Assembly (NCBI GenBank): GCA_016932145.1
Contig: JAFGDI010000043.1
Location: forward strand, 1-5,890
DNA length: 5,890 bases
Origin: Sedimentisphaerales bacterium
GTDB taxonomy: Bacteria > Planctomycetota > Phycisphaerae > Sedimentisphaerales > SM23-30
Direction: 5' to 3'
This document shows, piece by piece, positions 1 to 4,725 of the stretch. The notes beneath the pieces were generated by a model that did not search any database, was not told the DNA's origin, and saw nothing but the letters and a program-made list of their open reading frames with translations. The position numbers and the translations under genes are program-made. The first letter of the stretch is position 1. Every line of letters starts with the position of its first letter.

Positions 1-64
1 CGAAATCCCGAGCATCGGGGTTGAGGTATTCCGAAATCCCGAACTCGCTTCGGGGACGCGAAGC
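1..64. repeat. Two direct 11-mer copies forming hairpins
   Basis: The 11-mer CGAAATCCCGA occurs at 1-11 and again at 32-42, a period of 31 bases. Each copy starts a small hairpin: CCCGA (7-11) pairs with TCGGG (15-19) over a 3-base loop, and CCCGAA (38-43) pairs with TTCGGG (49-54) over a 5-base loop. A third stem, GCTTCG (47-52) with CGAAGC (59-64), would exclude the second hairpin. The block lies about 80 bases past the kinase stop codon. Neither strand shows a T run after the stems, so I do not call it an intrinsic terminator. It looks like a dispersed intergenic hairpin repeat cut by the window edge; this is inferred from form alone. Confidence 0.6.
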
Positions 65-144
65 TATTTTAACTCATAAACAGTATTAGCCGCAGGTGAG
101 TATCATTTACATTTAACAATAACCGTGAATGGTTACAATTTAGC

Positions 145-1860
145 TTAGTCTATTGAGCTTCTGGTCTTTATTATGAAATTATCAATAAAGGTGTGCTTAC
201 TGCTATTGGTTATAATGCCGAATTGGCCTTCCATATAACTATTATCAATTATTGAGTTCAGGCCGGACAATTCCTTATTCTCGGTTGTATCTGTTAATGT
301 AGTCGAAATAGTGTTTTTATTGCCATCATAACGAACTTCCAGATTATAAGTGTGTTCATGATCGACCTGGAACATATTTTTATGTGCCAGTTCAATGTTC
401 TTATCTCCTGAAACTTTCTGTACAACCAGTAAGTCTTTATCTGGTGTTTTGGTTATCAGTTCAACCTTATAATAATTATCTTTATCCTGAATGCAGAAGG
501 CCAGTCCTACAGCTTCCGACCAATAACCATCAAAGGCTATATCTATACTGCTTATGAAACTGTTACCCTTATTCAACCTTAATCGGGTAGGTGACAGGGC
601 TGTTAGTGTATCAGAGGCAATTACGGTATTATTTAACCCTGTAGTGAATGCCTCTTTCAACTGCCCATTAAAAACGATTAGCTGGGCCGCCGGTTTACTT
701 GAATGCAATATTTCCCAATTGGCAGTATCAGCAATAGCAATACTCTGCGGATAATCAAATTCTTCTCTGAAATTATGCTTACTGTTATATGTTATATGCC
801 CGGCCAGTAAGAGTGAGACCACAACGGCCAGTGATGATGTTGCTACTGCTACCTTATTCCTTTTGAATAATTTCCCGGTACGGTAGAGCATAGAGCCATA
901 ACCAGCCTTCAAAGGCTTATTGGTCATATAATTAATTATATCCTGACGAAGTTCGCCAACAGATGTGTATCTGTCCCTGGGCTCAGCCTGAAAGATGTGA
1001 GTGAATATCTTTAATAATTCAGAATCGATCTTCTTATAACCTTTTAACGACCGGACCTTGTTTAGAGCGATGCGTTCCAGTACCAGCTCTTTAGGTCCTG
1101 AAAGATCGAAAGGATACTCATTGGTGAGCAAATTGAAAAGTATTATACCCAGACTATATATATCACTTGAGACTGAAACCTTTTCCTGATGACCGCCGGC
1201 CTGCTCTGGCGACATGAAAGCAGGGGTACCAGCCCGGCTTTTACCGGTATTGGCCTCCAGTTTAGTCTCGTCCTCATCATTAAATTTGGCCAGACCAAAA
1301 TCAAGAATATGGGGTTCCCCGTCCTTGCTTATAATAATATTGGAATGTTTCAGATCACGATGGATCACATTATTATTATGGGCAAATTCAATGGCATCAC
1401 ATACTTTTACAAACAGTGCCAAAATTTCGGCAACTGAAAGCCCCATTGTCTGGACATATTCATCAAGGTGCTTGCCTTCTATCAATTCCATAGTGAAATA
1501 GTACACGCCGCGATGGACGCCGCTATCAAGTATTTTTACTATATTAGGATGGTCCAGACCCGAAATGAAGTTGACCTCGCGCACGAATCGCTGAAATGAC
1601 TTCTTGTCGGCATAGCAATGATACTTTGGTAGTTTCAAAGCGACTTTTCGCCTTGTTCCCAGATGGACGGCCCGCCATACCTGACCCTGACCGGCATCAC
1701 CTATCTTCTCTTGTATATCATAGTTAGCGATGGACGGACAGTTTTCGTCAAGATCCAGTTCTATTGGGTCAAGTTGCAGCCCGTCTTCCTGATCACTGCC
1801 TATCATCAGCCAGTCAAGAAGCTGTTTTGCGTTTAATGTTGAGTTTTCACTTTCCTGCAT
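145..1860 (-). CDS. Transmembrane Ser/Thr protein kinase with a C-terminal LamG/ConA-like outer domain
   Basis: This 571-residue protein is a Hanks-type Ser/Thr kinase of bacterial (PknB-like) style that should transfer ATP phosphate to Ser/Thr of target proteins. After an acidic N-terminal stretch (1-46), the kinase domain spans about 47-312. It shows the glycine loop at 54-61, ATP-binding Lys76 in VALK, helix-C Glu95, the catalytic loop HRDLKHSN (167-174), DFG (187-189), the GTPAFMSPEQ segment (211-220) and DIYSLG (233-238). All core catalytic residues are present; the only oddity is Ala56 where the second loop glycine is usual. One hydrophobic segment (about 337-356), preceded by basic residues, should anchor it with the kinase in the cytoplasm. 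Residues about 365-571 look beta-rich and resemble LamG/concanavalin-like or DUF1080-type domains (GLAFCIQDKDNYYKVEL, then FIDNFIIKT), so they may sense a ligand outside the cytoplasm. The ATG at 1858-1860 has a modest AGGA three bases upstream. It follows the sigma factor gene by 103 bases, suggesting a signalling pair. The kinase call is very secure; the outer-domain family is less so. Confidence 0.95.
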   Translation of the reverse strand: MQESENSTLNAKQLLDWLMIGSDQEDGLQLDPIELDLDENCPSIANYDIQEKIGDAGQGQVWRAVHLGTRRKVALKLPKYHCYADKKSFQRFVREVNFISGLDHPNIVKILDSGVHRGVYYFTMELIEGKHLDEYVQTMGLSVAEILALFVKVCDAIEFAHNNNVIHRDLKHSNIIISKDGEPHILDFGLAKFNDEDETKLEANTGKSRAGTPAFMSPEQAGGHQEKVSVSSDIYSLGIILFNLLTNEYPFDLSGPKELVLERIALNKVRSLKGYKKIDSELLKIFTHIFQAEPRDRYTSVGELRQDIINYMTNKPLKAGYGSMLYRTGKLFKRNKVAVATSSLAVVVSLLLAGHITYNSKHNFREEFDYPQSIAIADTANWEILHSSKPAAQLIVFNGQLKEAFTTGLNNTVIASDTLTALSPTRLRLNKGNSFISSIDIAFDGYWSEAVGLAFCIQDKDNYYKVELITKTPDKDLLVVQKVSGDKNIELAHKNMFQVDHEHTYNLEVRYDGNKNTISTTLTDTTENKELSGLNSIIDNSYMEGQFGIITNSSKHTFIDNFIIKTRSSID

Positions 1861-1876
1861 CGATCCTGAACCTGTT

Positions 1877-1902
1877 TTACCCTAAGGCTTTTCGCCGGGT
1901 AA
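1877..1902 (-). promoter_or_regulatory. Bulged hairpin in the kinase 5' leader
   Basis: In transcript sense the segment folds as UUACCC, then GGC, a GAAAA loop, GCC, an unpaired UUA bulge, and GGGUAA. This gives nine base pairs with one 3-base bulge, ending 16 bases before the kinase ATG. No U run follows, so it is not a terminator. It may control kinase translation or process a sigma-kinase transcript. I do not recognise it as a known riboswitch class. Confidence 0.45.
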
Positions 1903-1946
1903 TCATTATTAAAATAAGTCAATAAAACAAACTATTATCGCTCAAC

Positions 1947-1977
1947 ATTAATTACGCAAAAAATCAGGAATCCTGCA
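1947..1977. repeat. Left arm of inverted repeat bracketing the sigma factor gene
   Basis: This 31-base arm is the reverse-orientation counterpart of 2821-2851, with 25 of 31 positions identical. ATTAATTACGC (1947-1957) and AATCCTGCA (1969-1977) match the other arm exactly, with equal spacing. The differences sit in the centre, where an A run replaces a T run. The arm covers the last four codons and the TGA stop of the sigma gene (1964-1977) plus the first bases of the kinase leader. Confidence 0.75.
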
Positions 1978-2725
1978 CTAAATTTTTTAAAAATTCAAAA
2001 AAATCTGAAATTTCTGCACCAACTTCTTCTTCTGACGAGGTATATTCTCTTACCAGACTCCTTAGTTCATTCTGAAACTTCCTCTTAACCGTCGTAATTA
2101 TATTCGATGCTGTTTGAGGATCGACTATCCCAGTTCGCAGGCAAACTTCTTCCATACGGGGCGAGGGGGTCTGCTTGAGTATAGGCTCGAGAACTTTCAT
2201 ATAAAAGGCATCCCAGTGTGACGGTGATTTAGTCTTATAAAACTCTTCCAGACGACTAACGGCATTTTCCAGAAGTGATTGGATCCAGGCGAAATTAAAC
2301 TTTTCTTCTTCGCTTATACATATCTCTGGCGCTGCGATAAGGTTCTGGCAATTAAGGGTTTCCAGACTTACAGTTCGGGTCTGGGCCAAGCGCTTATCGG
2401 CGCTGTCGTGCCGATCCTGGCTGATAAGAAAATTATTCAGAGCTACCAGTAATAGCGACCTGAATTTACCTCTCGAGGCGTGTGCTTTCTCAAAAAGACC
2501 GTTTTGTATGACCTGCTTAAAAAAGAATTCCTGTGTCAGGTCATAGGCCTTCTCCTGACTATTGCCTTTACTCATTATATACCGACAGATAGGCTTCCAG
2601 TAATCGTTATACAGATCATTCTGGATCTTGCGCGAGGCTTCATCTTCCTTATTTCTCATCTGAGAAATAAGGGTCCAGCGAGTGGTCTTAAAGAAGGAGT
2701 CGTCATGTCTCTTTGGCAGGCCCAT
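1964..2725 (-). CDS. ECF-like sigma-70 family factor, planctomycete type
   Basis: This 253-residue protein resembles ECF-like RNA polymerase sigma factors found in planctomycetes, which direct polymerase to dedicated promoters. The N-terminus carries FFKTTRWTLISQ (11-22). Region 2 covers about 36-105, with YWKPICRYI (42-50), YDLTQEFFFKQVI (61-73) and GKFRSLLLVALNNFL (86-100), the core- and -10-contacting part. A linker (about 106-185) precedes the region 4 helix-turn-helix (about 188-226), where MEEVCLRTG and TVKRKFQNELRSLVRE fit the -35-recognition helices. An acidic tail (231-244, SEEEVGAEISDFFE) is typical of this group. No anti-sigma factor gene is visible; the next gene is a membrane Ser/Thr kinase, so control by phosphorylation is plausible, as described for the EcfP/PknT pair in Vibrio. 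The ATG (2723-2725) has AAAAGGA (2730-2736) four bases upstream, which supports the start. An inverted repeat brackets the gene. The family call is firm; regulon and kinase link are inferred. Confidence 0.88.
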   Translation of the reverse strand: MGLPKRHDDSFFKTTRWTLISQMRNKEDEASRKIQNDLYNDYWKPICRYIMSKGNSQEKAYDLTQEFFFKQVIQNGLFEKAHASRGKFRSLLLVALNNFLISQDRHDSADKRLAQTRTVSLETLNCQNLIAAPEICISEEEKFNFAWIQSLLENAVSRLEEFYKTKSPSHWDAFYMKVLEPILKQTPSPRMEEVCLRTGIVDPQTASNIITTVKRKFQNELRSLVREYTSSEEEVGAEISDFFEFLKNLVQDS

Positions 2726-2768
2726 ATTGTCCTTTTAACTGTAATCTGTTAGTAAAATACTATACACA

Positions 2769-2774
2769 AGTATA
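2769..2774 (-). promoter_or_regulatory. Possible -10 element for the sigma-kinase pair
   Basis: On the minus strand these bases read TATACT, one change from the TATAAT consensus, 43 bases before the sigma ATG and inside a very AT-rich tract. I find no convincing TTGACA-like -35 box at the right distance. The match could be chance in such AT-rich DNA, or the gene may use an alternative sigma factor, including its own product. Confidence 0.25.
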
Positions 2775-2820
2775 ACTTATAAAAATATACTAAAATATAT
2801 AAAAAAAATAACTTTTTAAA

Positions 2821-2851
2821 TGCAGGATTTTTGAAAAATTGCGTAATTAAT
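2821..2851. repeat. Right arm of inverted repeat bracketing the sigma factor gene
   Basis: This is the partner of 1947-1977. Read on the minus strand it begins ATTAATTACGC and ends AATCCTGCA, both exact matches to the left arm read on the plus strand. It lies 95 bases upstream of the sigma ATG, so a transcript starting further up would carry both arms and could pair its 5' leader with the region around its stop codon. It may instead be an operator or the end of a mobile unit. Confidence 0.75.
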
Positions 2852-2904
2852 AGTGAAGGCAATATTAAATAGCAAGGATTGAGAAAAATATAAAATCAGG
2901 AAGA

Positions 2905-2928
2905 AAAAGGTGTGCCTGGCACACTTTT
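2905..2928. repeat. Near-perfect palindrome with GTGTGCC/GGCACAC arms
   Basis: GTGTGCC (2910-2916) and GGCACAC (2918-2924) are perfect complements around a single T. Outside them AAA (2906-2908) pairs with TTT (2926-2928) across a G-T mismatch. A 15-base palindrome this GC-rich stands out from its AT-rich surroundings. It could be a protein binding site or a member of a dispersed REP-like family. The core GTGCCTG recurs at 4695-4701. Confidence 0.6.
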
Positions 2929-3039
2929 CTGGGAGTTTCTTTCTGATTTCTTTTATGCCAGCCAAAATTTTATTGTGTTACCTGTTATTTATTTTTGTCA
3001 GTGTTCCGGTCGGTTAGTGCTTTGTTCGTCTCTTATCTT

Positions 3040-3053
3040 CCCCCTTTGGGGGG
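3040..3053. repeat. Short G/C hairpin
   Basis: CCCCC (3040-3044) and GGGGG (3048-3052) pair around TTT, with one more G at 3053. Neither side has a T run, so it is not an intrinsic terminator on its own. Its function is unknown. Confidence 0.35.
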
Positions 3054-3078
3054 CATTTCAAATTGCGGTACTGGTCGC

Positions 3079-3096
3079 TTTAACCAATTTAACCAA
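3079..3096. repeat. Tandem 9-base repeat TTTAACCAA x2
   Basis: The 9-mer TTTAACCAA occurs twice back to back (3079-3087 and 3088-3096), just beyond the terminator hairpin. It may be a two-site operator or a slippage duplication. Two copies of a short AT-rich word are weak evidence for either. Confidence 0.4.
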
Positions 3097-3097
3097 T

Positions 3098-3133
3098 AAA
3101 AAAAGAACAAGCATTAGCCTGTTCTTTTTTTTT
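3098..3133 (-). terminator. Likely intrinsic terminator of the ffh-rplS operon (bidirectional)
   Basis: AGAACA (3104-3109) pairs with TGTTCT (3120-3125), and GC (3111-3112) with GC (3117-3118) across an A-C mismatch, leaving an ATTA loop. Seven A at 3098-3104 and nine T at 3125-3133 flank the stem, so both strands end in a T run. It lies about 100 bases past the rplS stop codon. No gene converges from the left, so it most likely serves the translation operon. Confidence 0.8.
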
Positions 3134-3236
3134 GATATTTACAACTTTGCCATGGAGTATAAGCCAAATAAGCGCAGTATCTCCAATCAGATAATGTTTT
3201 TTATTAAAAAACCATCATTCTATGAGTCAGGATCGC

Positions 3237-3596
3237 TTATTTACGCCTTTTTTCACGCAGACGCACTGCCTTACCTACGCGGTCACGCAGGAAGTAGAGC
3301 TTGGCCCGGCGAGTCATACCTGAGCGAATAACTTCGATCTTCAGTACATTGGGAGACTGAAGCGGGAATATACGCTCGATTCCTTCGTTATTGGTATTGG
3401 TTATGCGACGAACAGTTACTACTTCATTCATGCCGCTTCCCTTGCGAGAGATAACAGTGCCATTGAATAACTGGGTACGAACCTTTTCGCCTTCTTCTAT
3501 TTTCACATGAACATTTACAGTATCACCGATAGCAAATTCATGCTTTGGTTTGGTGATCTGAGCTTTTTCAAACTGTGTAACTAATGGTGAAGTCAT
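3237..3596 (-). CDS. rplS: 50S ribosomal protein bL19
   Basis: This 119-residue protein is bL19, a large-subunit protein at the 30S-50S interface. The family core is easily read: GDTVNVHVKIEEG (24-36), RTQLFNGTVISRKGSG (40-55), ERIFPLQSPNVLKIEV (74-89), and the basic end RRAKLYFLRDRVGKAVRLREKRRK (96-119). The length is normal for bL19. An ATG 30 bases upstream (3624-3626) would add MILPLWQGVK, but that extension covers the ribosome binding site and is not family-like. AAGGAG (3602-3607), five bases before the ATG at 3594-3596, fixes the shorter start. It follows trmD by 47 bases, the usual order, and is the last gene before the terminator. A small hairpin touches its Shine-Dalgarno and might tune its translation. 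Confidence 0.98.
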   Translation of the reverse strand: MTSPLVTQFEKAQITKPKHEFAIGDTVNVHVKIEEGEKVRTQLFNGTVISRKGSGMNEVVTVRRITNTNNEGIERIFPLQSPNVLKIEVIRSGMTRRAKLYFLRDRVGKAVRLREKRRK

Positions 3597-3601
3597 TTTT
3601 A

Positions 3602-3607
3602 CTCCTT
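3602..3607 (-). promoter_or_regulatory. rplS Shine-Dalgarno, decides the start
   Basis: On the minus strand this reads AAGGAG, five bases before the ATG at 3594-3596. It rules out the upstream ATG at 3624-3626, whose reading frame would run through it. Its first two bases are part of the adjacent hairpin stem. Confidence 0.85.
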
Positions 3608-3620
3608 GCCAAAGTGGCAA
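3606..3620 (-). promoter_or_regulatory. Hairpin overlapping the rplS ribosome binding site
   Basis: In transcript sense TTGCCA and TGGCAA form a perfect 6-base-pair stem around a CTT loop. The 3' side of the stem shares two bases with AAGGAG. A protein or ribosome that stabilises or melts this stem could change access to the site. The stem is short, so the effect may be mild, and no U run suggests termination. Confidence 0.5.
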
Positions 3621-3643
3621 TATCAATATATTTGTTATATTTC

Positions 3644-4339
3644 TTACTTATTTTCAACACTTCTGGTCAATATGTCAGGTCGTCGTTTTTGTGTTCGTTC
3701 AACGCGACATGCCTGACGCCATTTGGCTATTTCGCCATGGTTGCCATTAGTGAGTACTTCAGGTACTTTTAAGCCCCGAAAATCTGGCGGTCGGGTATAT
3801 TGGGGATATTCGAGCAAGCCATCAGAAAAAGACTCCTCTTTTACAGAGTCATCATCTCCTAATGCCCCCGGGATCAATCTGGTTACGGCATCGACTATTA
3901 CCATCGCTGGTAACTCTCCGCCTGATAAAACAAAATCACCCAGTGATATCTCCATCGTGGCCAGATCTGTTCTGATCCGTTCATCAAAGCCTTCGTAGTG
4001 ACCGGCGATCAGGATTACTCGCTTCTTGCTGAGCATATCCTGAGCTGACTGCTGGTCAAACCTGCGACCCTGAGGGGTCATGAGTATTATCTCATCTACA
4101 GGTTCGCCCTGAGAGGATATTGCCTCTACAGCATTGAATATCGGCTCGCACATCAGCACCATTCCCGGACCGCCGCCATAGGGGGCATCATCTACCTTGC
4201 GATATCTGCCTTGGGCATAGTCTCGTAAGTTCGTTATCGATATGTCAACAAGTCCGTTTTCTCTCGCTCGTTTTATTATCGATTCACCAAATGCACCCTC
4301 AAACATTGAAGGAAATAGTGTTACTATGTCGAATCGCAT
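3644..4339 (-). CDS. trmD: tRNA (guanine-N1-)-methyltransferase TrmD
   Basis: TrmD uses S-adenosylmethionine to methylate N1 of guanine 37 beside the anticodon, which prevents +1 frameshifting. This 231-residue protein shows the SPOUT fold hallmarks: TLFPSMF (7-13), RKVDDAPYGGGPGM (47-60), the SAM-binding knot segments TPQGR (88-92), GHYEGFDERI (113-122) and GDFVLSGGELPAM (134-146), then LLEYPQYTRP (175-184) and VPEVLTNGNHGEIAKWR (192-208). Arg154 matches the catalytic arginine of the family. Position 169, usually the general-base Asp (EDSF), is Glu here (EESF), a conservative change. The length is slightly short of the E. coli protein because the C-terminal tail is reduced. It begins 35 bases after rpsP with no rimM between, and ends 47 bases before rplS. 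The ATG at 4337-4339 has no clear Shine-Dalgarno, which suggests lower translation than the flanking ribosomal genes. Confidence 0.98.
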   Translation of the reverse strand: MRFDIVTLFPSMFEGAFGESIIKRARENGLVDISITNLRDYAQGRYRKVDDAPYGGGPGMVLMCEPIFNAVEAISSQGEPVDEIILMTPQGRRFDQQSAQDMLSKKRVILIAGHYEGFDERIRTDLATMEISLGDFVLSGGELPAMVIVDAVTRLIPGALGDDDSVKEESFSDGLLEYPQYTRPPDFRGLKVPEVLTNGNHGEIAKWRQACRVERTQKRRPDILTRSVENK

Positions 4340-4374
4340 TTTTCGCTGTACCGTCCGGGGCTGGCAGTGTCTGA

Positions 4375-4629
4375 TTACTTACCAGCTACTATACCTGCTT
4401 TTTTCAGCATGTTTGCTACGGTCTCTGTCGCTACTGCGCCCTGACCGAGCCAATGAAGTATGCGATCAGCTTTCAGAACTATCTGCTTTGACTCGTCCTT
4501 CTCGATCGGATTGTAGTAACCCACTTCTTCAATCACTTTGCCATCACGAGGACAACGAGATTCCATTACGCTGACACGGAAGAACGGAGCGTGACGCCTG
4601 CCCATCTTCTTTAATCTGATCTTTACCAA
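4375..4629 (-). CDS. rpsP: 30S ribosomal protein bS16 (TTG start)
   Basis: This 84-residue protein is bS16, a small-subunit assembly protein that binds 16S rRNA. Family signatures are MVKIRLKKMGRRHAPFFRV (1-19), SRCPRDGKVIEEVGYYNP (24-41) and LKADRILHWLGQGAVATETV (52-71); the length is typical. The start codon is TTG (4627-4629), not ATG: the family N-terminus MVKIRLK begins exactly there, and AGGAG (4637-4641) lies seven bases upstream. It follows the 109-residue gene by 96 bases, a gap that contains a GC-rich hairpin (4677-4692), and precedes trmD by 35 bases. The leader and the rare start codon could both serve to balance its synthesis. Confidence 0.98.
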   Translation of the reverse strand: MVKIRLKKMGRRHAPFFRVSVMESRCPRDGKVIEEVGYYNPIEKDESKQIVLKADRILHWLGQGAVATETVANMLKKAGIVAGK

Positions 4630-4636
4630 GTTCAGT

Positions 4637-4641
4637 CTCCT
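4637..4641 (-). promoter_or_regulatory. rpsP Shine-Dalgarno, supports the TTG start
   Basis: The minus strand reads AGGAG seven bases before TTG (4627-4629). A possible stem, GTAAA with TTTAC (4642-4656), stands directly upstream. The spacing is good and, with the family N-terminus, settles the unusual start codon. Confidence 0.85.
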
Positions 4642-4676
4642 GTAAAACTAATTTACTTAATTAAATCTACCTTATT

Positions 4677-4692
4677 CCCTGGTTAGCCAGGG
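4677..4692 (-). promoter_or_regulatory. GC-rich hairpin in the rpsP leader
   Basis: CCCTGG and CCAGGG pair perfectly around a 4-base loop (CTAA in transcript sense). The stem lies about 50 bases before the rpsP start codon in an otherwise AT-rich gap. No T run follows, so it is not an intrinsic terminator. It may be a processing or regulatory element between the 109-residue gene and the ribosomal genes. Confidence 0.5.
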
Positions 4693-4702
4693 GACAGGCA
4701 CT
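4690..4702. repeat. AGTGCCTGTCCCC motif sharing a core with the 2905-2928 palindrome
   Basis: Read on the minus strand this is AGTGCCTGTCCCC. Its GTGCCTG core also occurs at 2912-2918. It adjoins and partly overlaps the rpsP leader hairpin. A dispersed intergenic family is possible, but two partial matches within one window do not prove it. Confidence 0.3.
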
Positions 4703-4725
4703 AATTTCCTATTGTATATCTGGCC

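Larger units (their letters stand above)
2726..3236. other. 511-base non-coding region between rplS and the sigma factor gene
   Basis: I see no credible gene here. From right to left it holds an A/T-only palindrome (3196-3212), the likely rplS terminator (3098-3133), two tandem copies of TTTAACCAA (3079-3096), a CCCCC-TTT-GGGGG hairpin (3040-3052), a GTGTGCC/GGCACAC palindrome (2905-2928), the right arm of the sigma-flanking inverted repeat (2821-2851), and a very AT-rich leader (about 2755-2820) before the sigma gene. The AT-rich part is the most likely promoter region for the sigma-kinase pair. Confidence 0.7.

Noticed and set aside
120..135. TAACC-GTGAAT-GGTTA stem past the kinase stop
   Set aside because: Five weak base pairs with no T run; too little to call a terminator.
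927..943. ATTAATTATATCCTGAC inside the kinase gene, similar to the inverted-repeat arm
   Set aside because: It shares only the AT-rich start and part of CCTG, lacks ACGC and the correct spacing, and lies in conserved coding sequence.
1861..1963. Promoter for the kinase gene in the sigma-kinase gap
   Set aside because: TTGACT- and TAATAAT-like words are present but not at workable spacing, so I did not call a promoter.
3196..3212. GTTTTTT-ATT-AAAAAAC palindrome just past rplS as terminator
   Set aside because: The stem is almost all A/T and would be weak; the element at 3098-3133 is a much better terminator.
2912..3331. Plus-strand open frame of 139 codons starting at GTG
   Set aside because: It starts inside a palindrome, crosses the terminator hairpin, and overlaps rplS antisense. 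Its product is low-complexity and resembles no family.
3597..3626. Longer rplS start adding MILPLWQGVK
   Set aside because: The added codons cover the strong Shine-Dalgarno and hairpin, and bL19 proteins do not have this extension.
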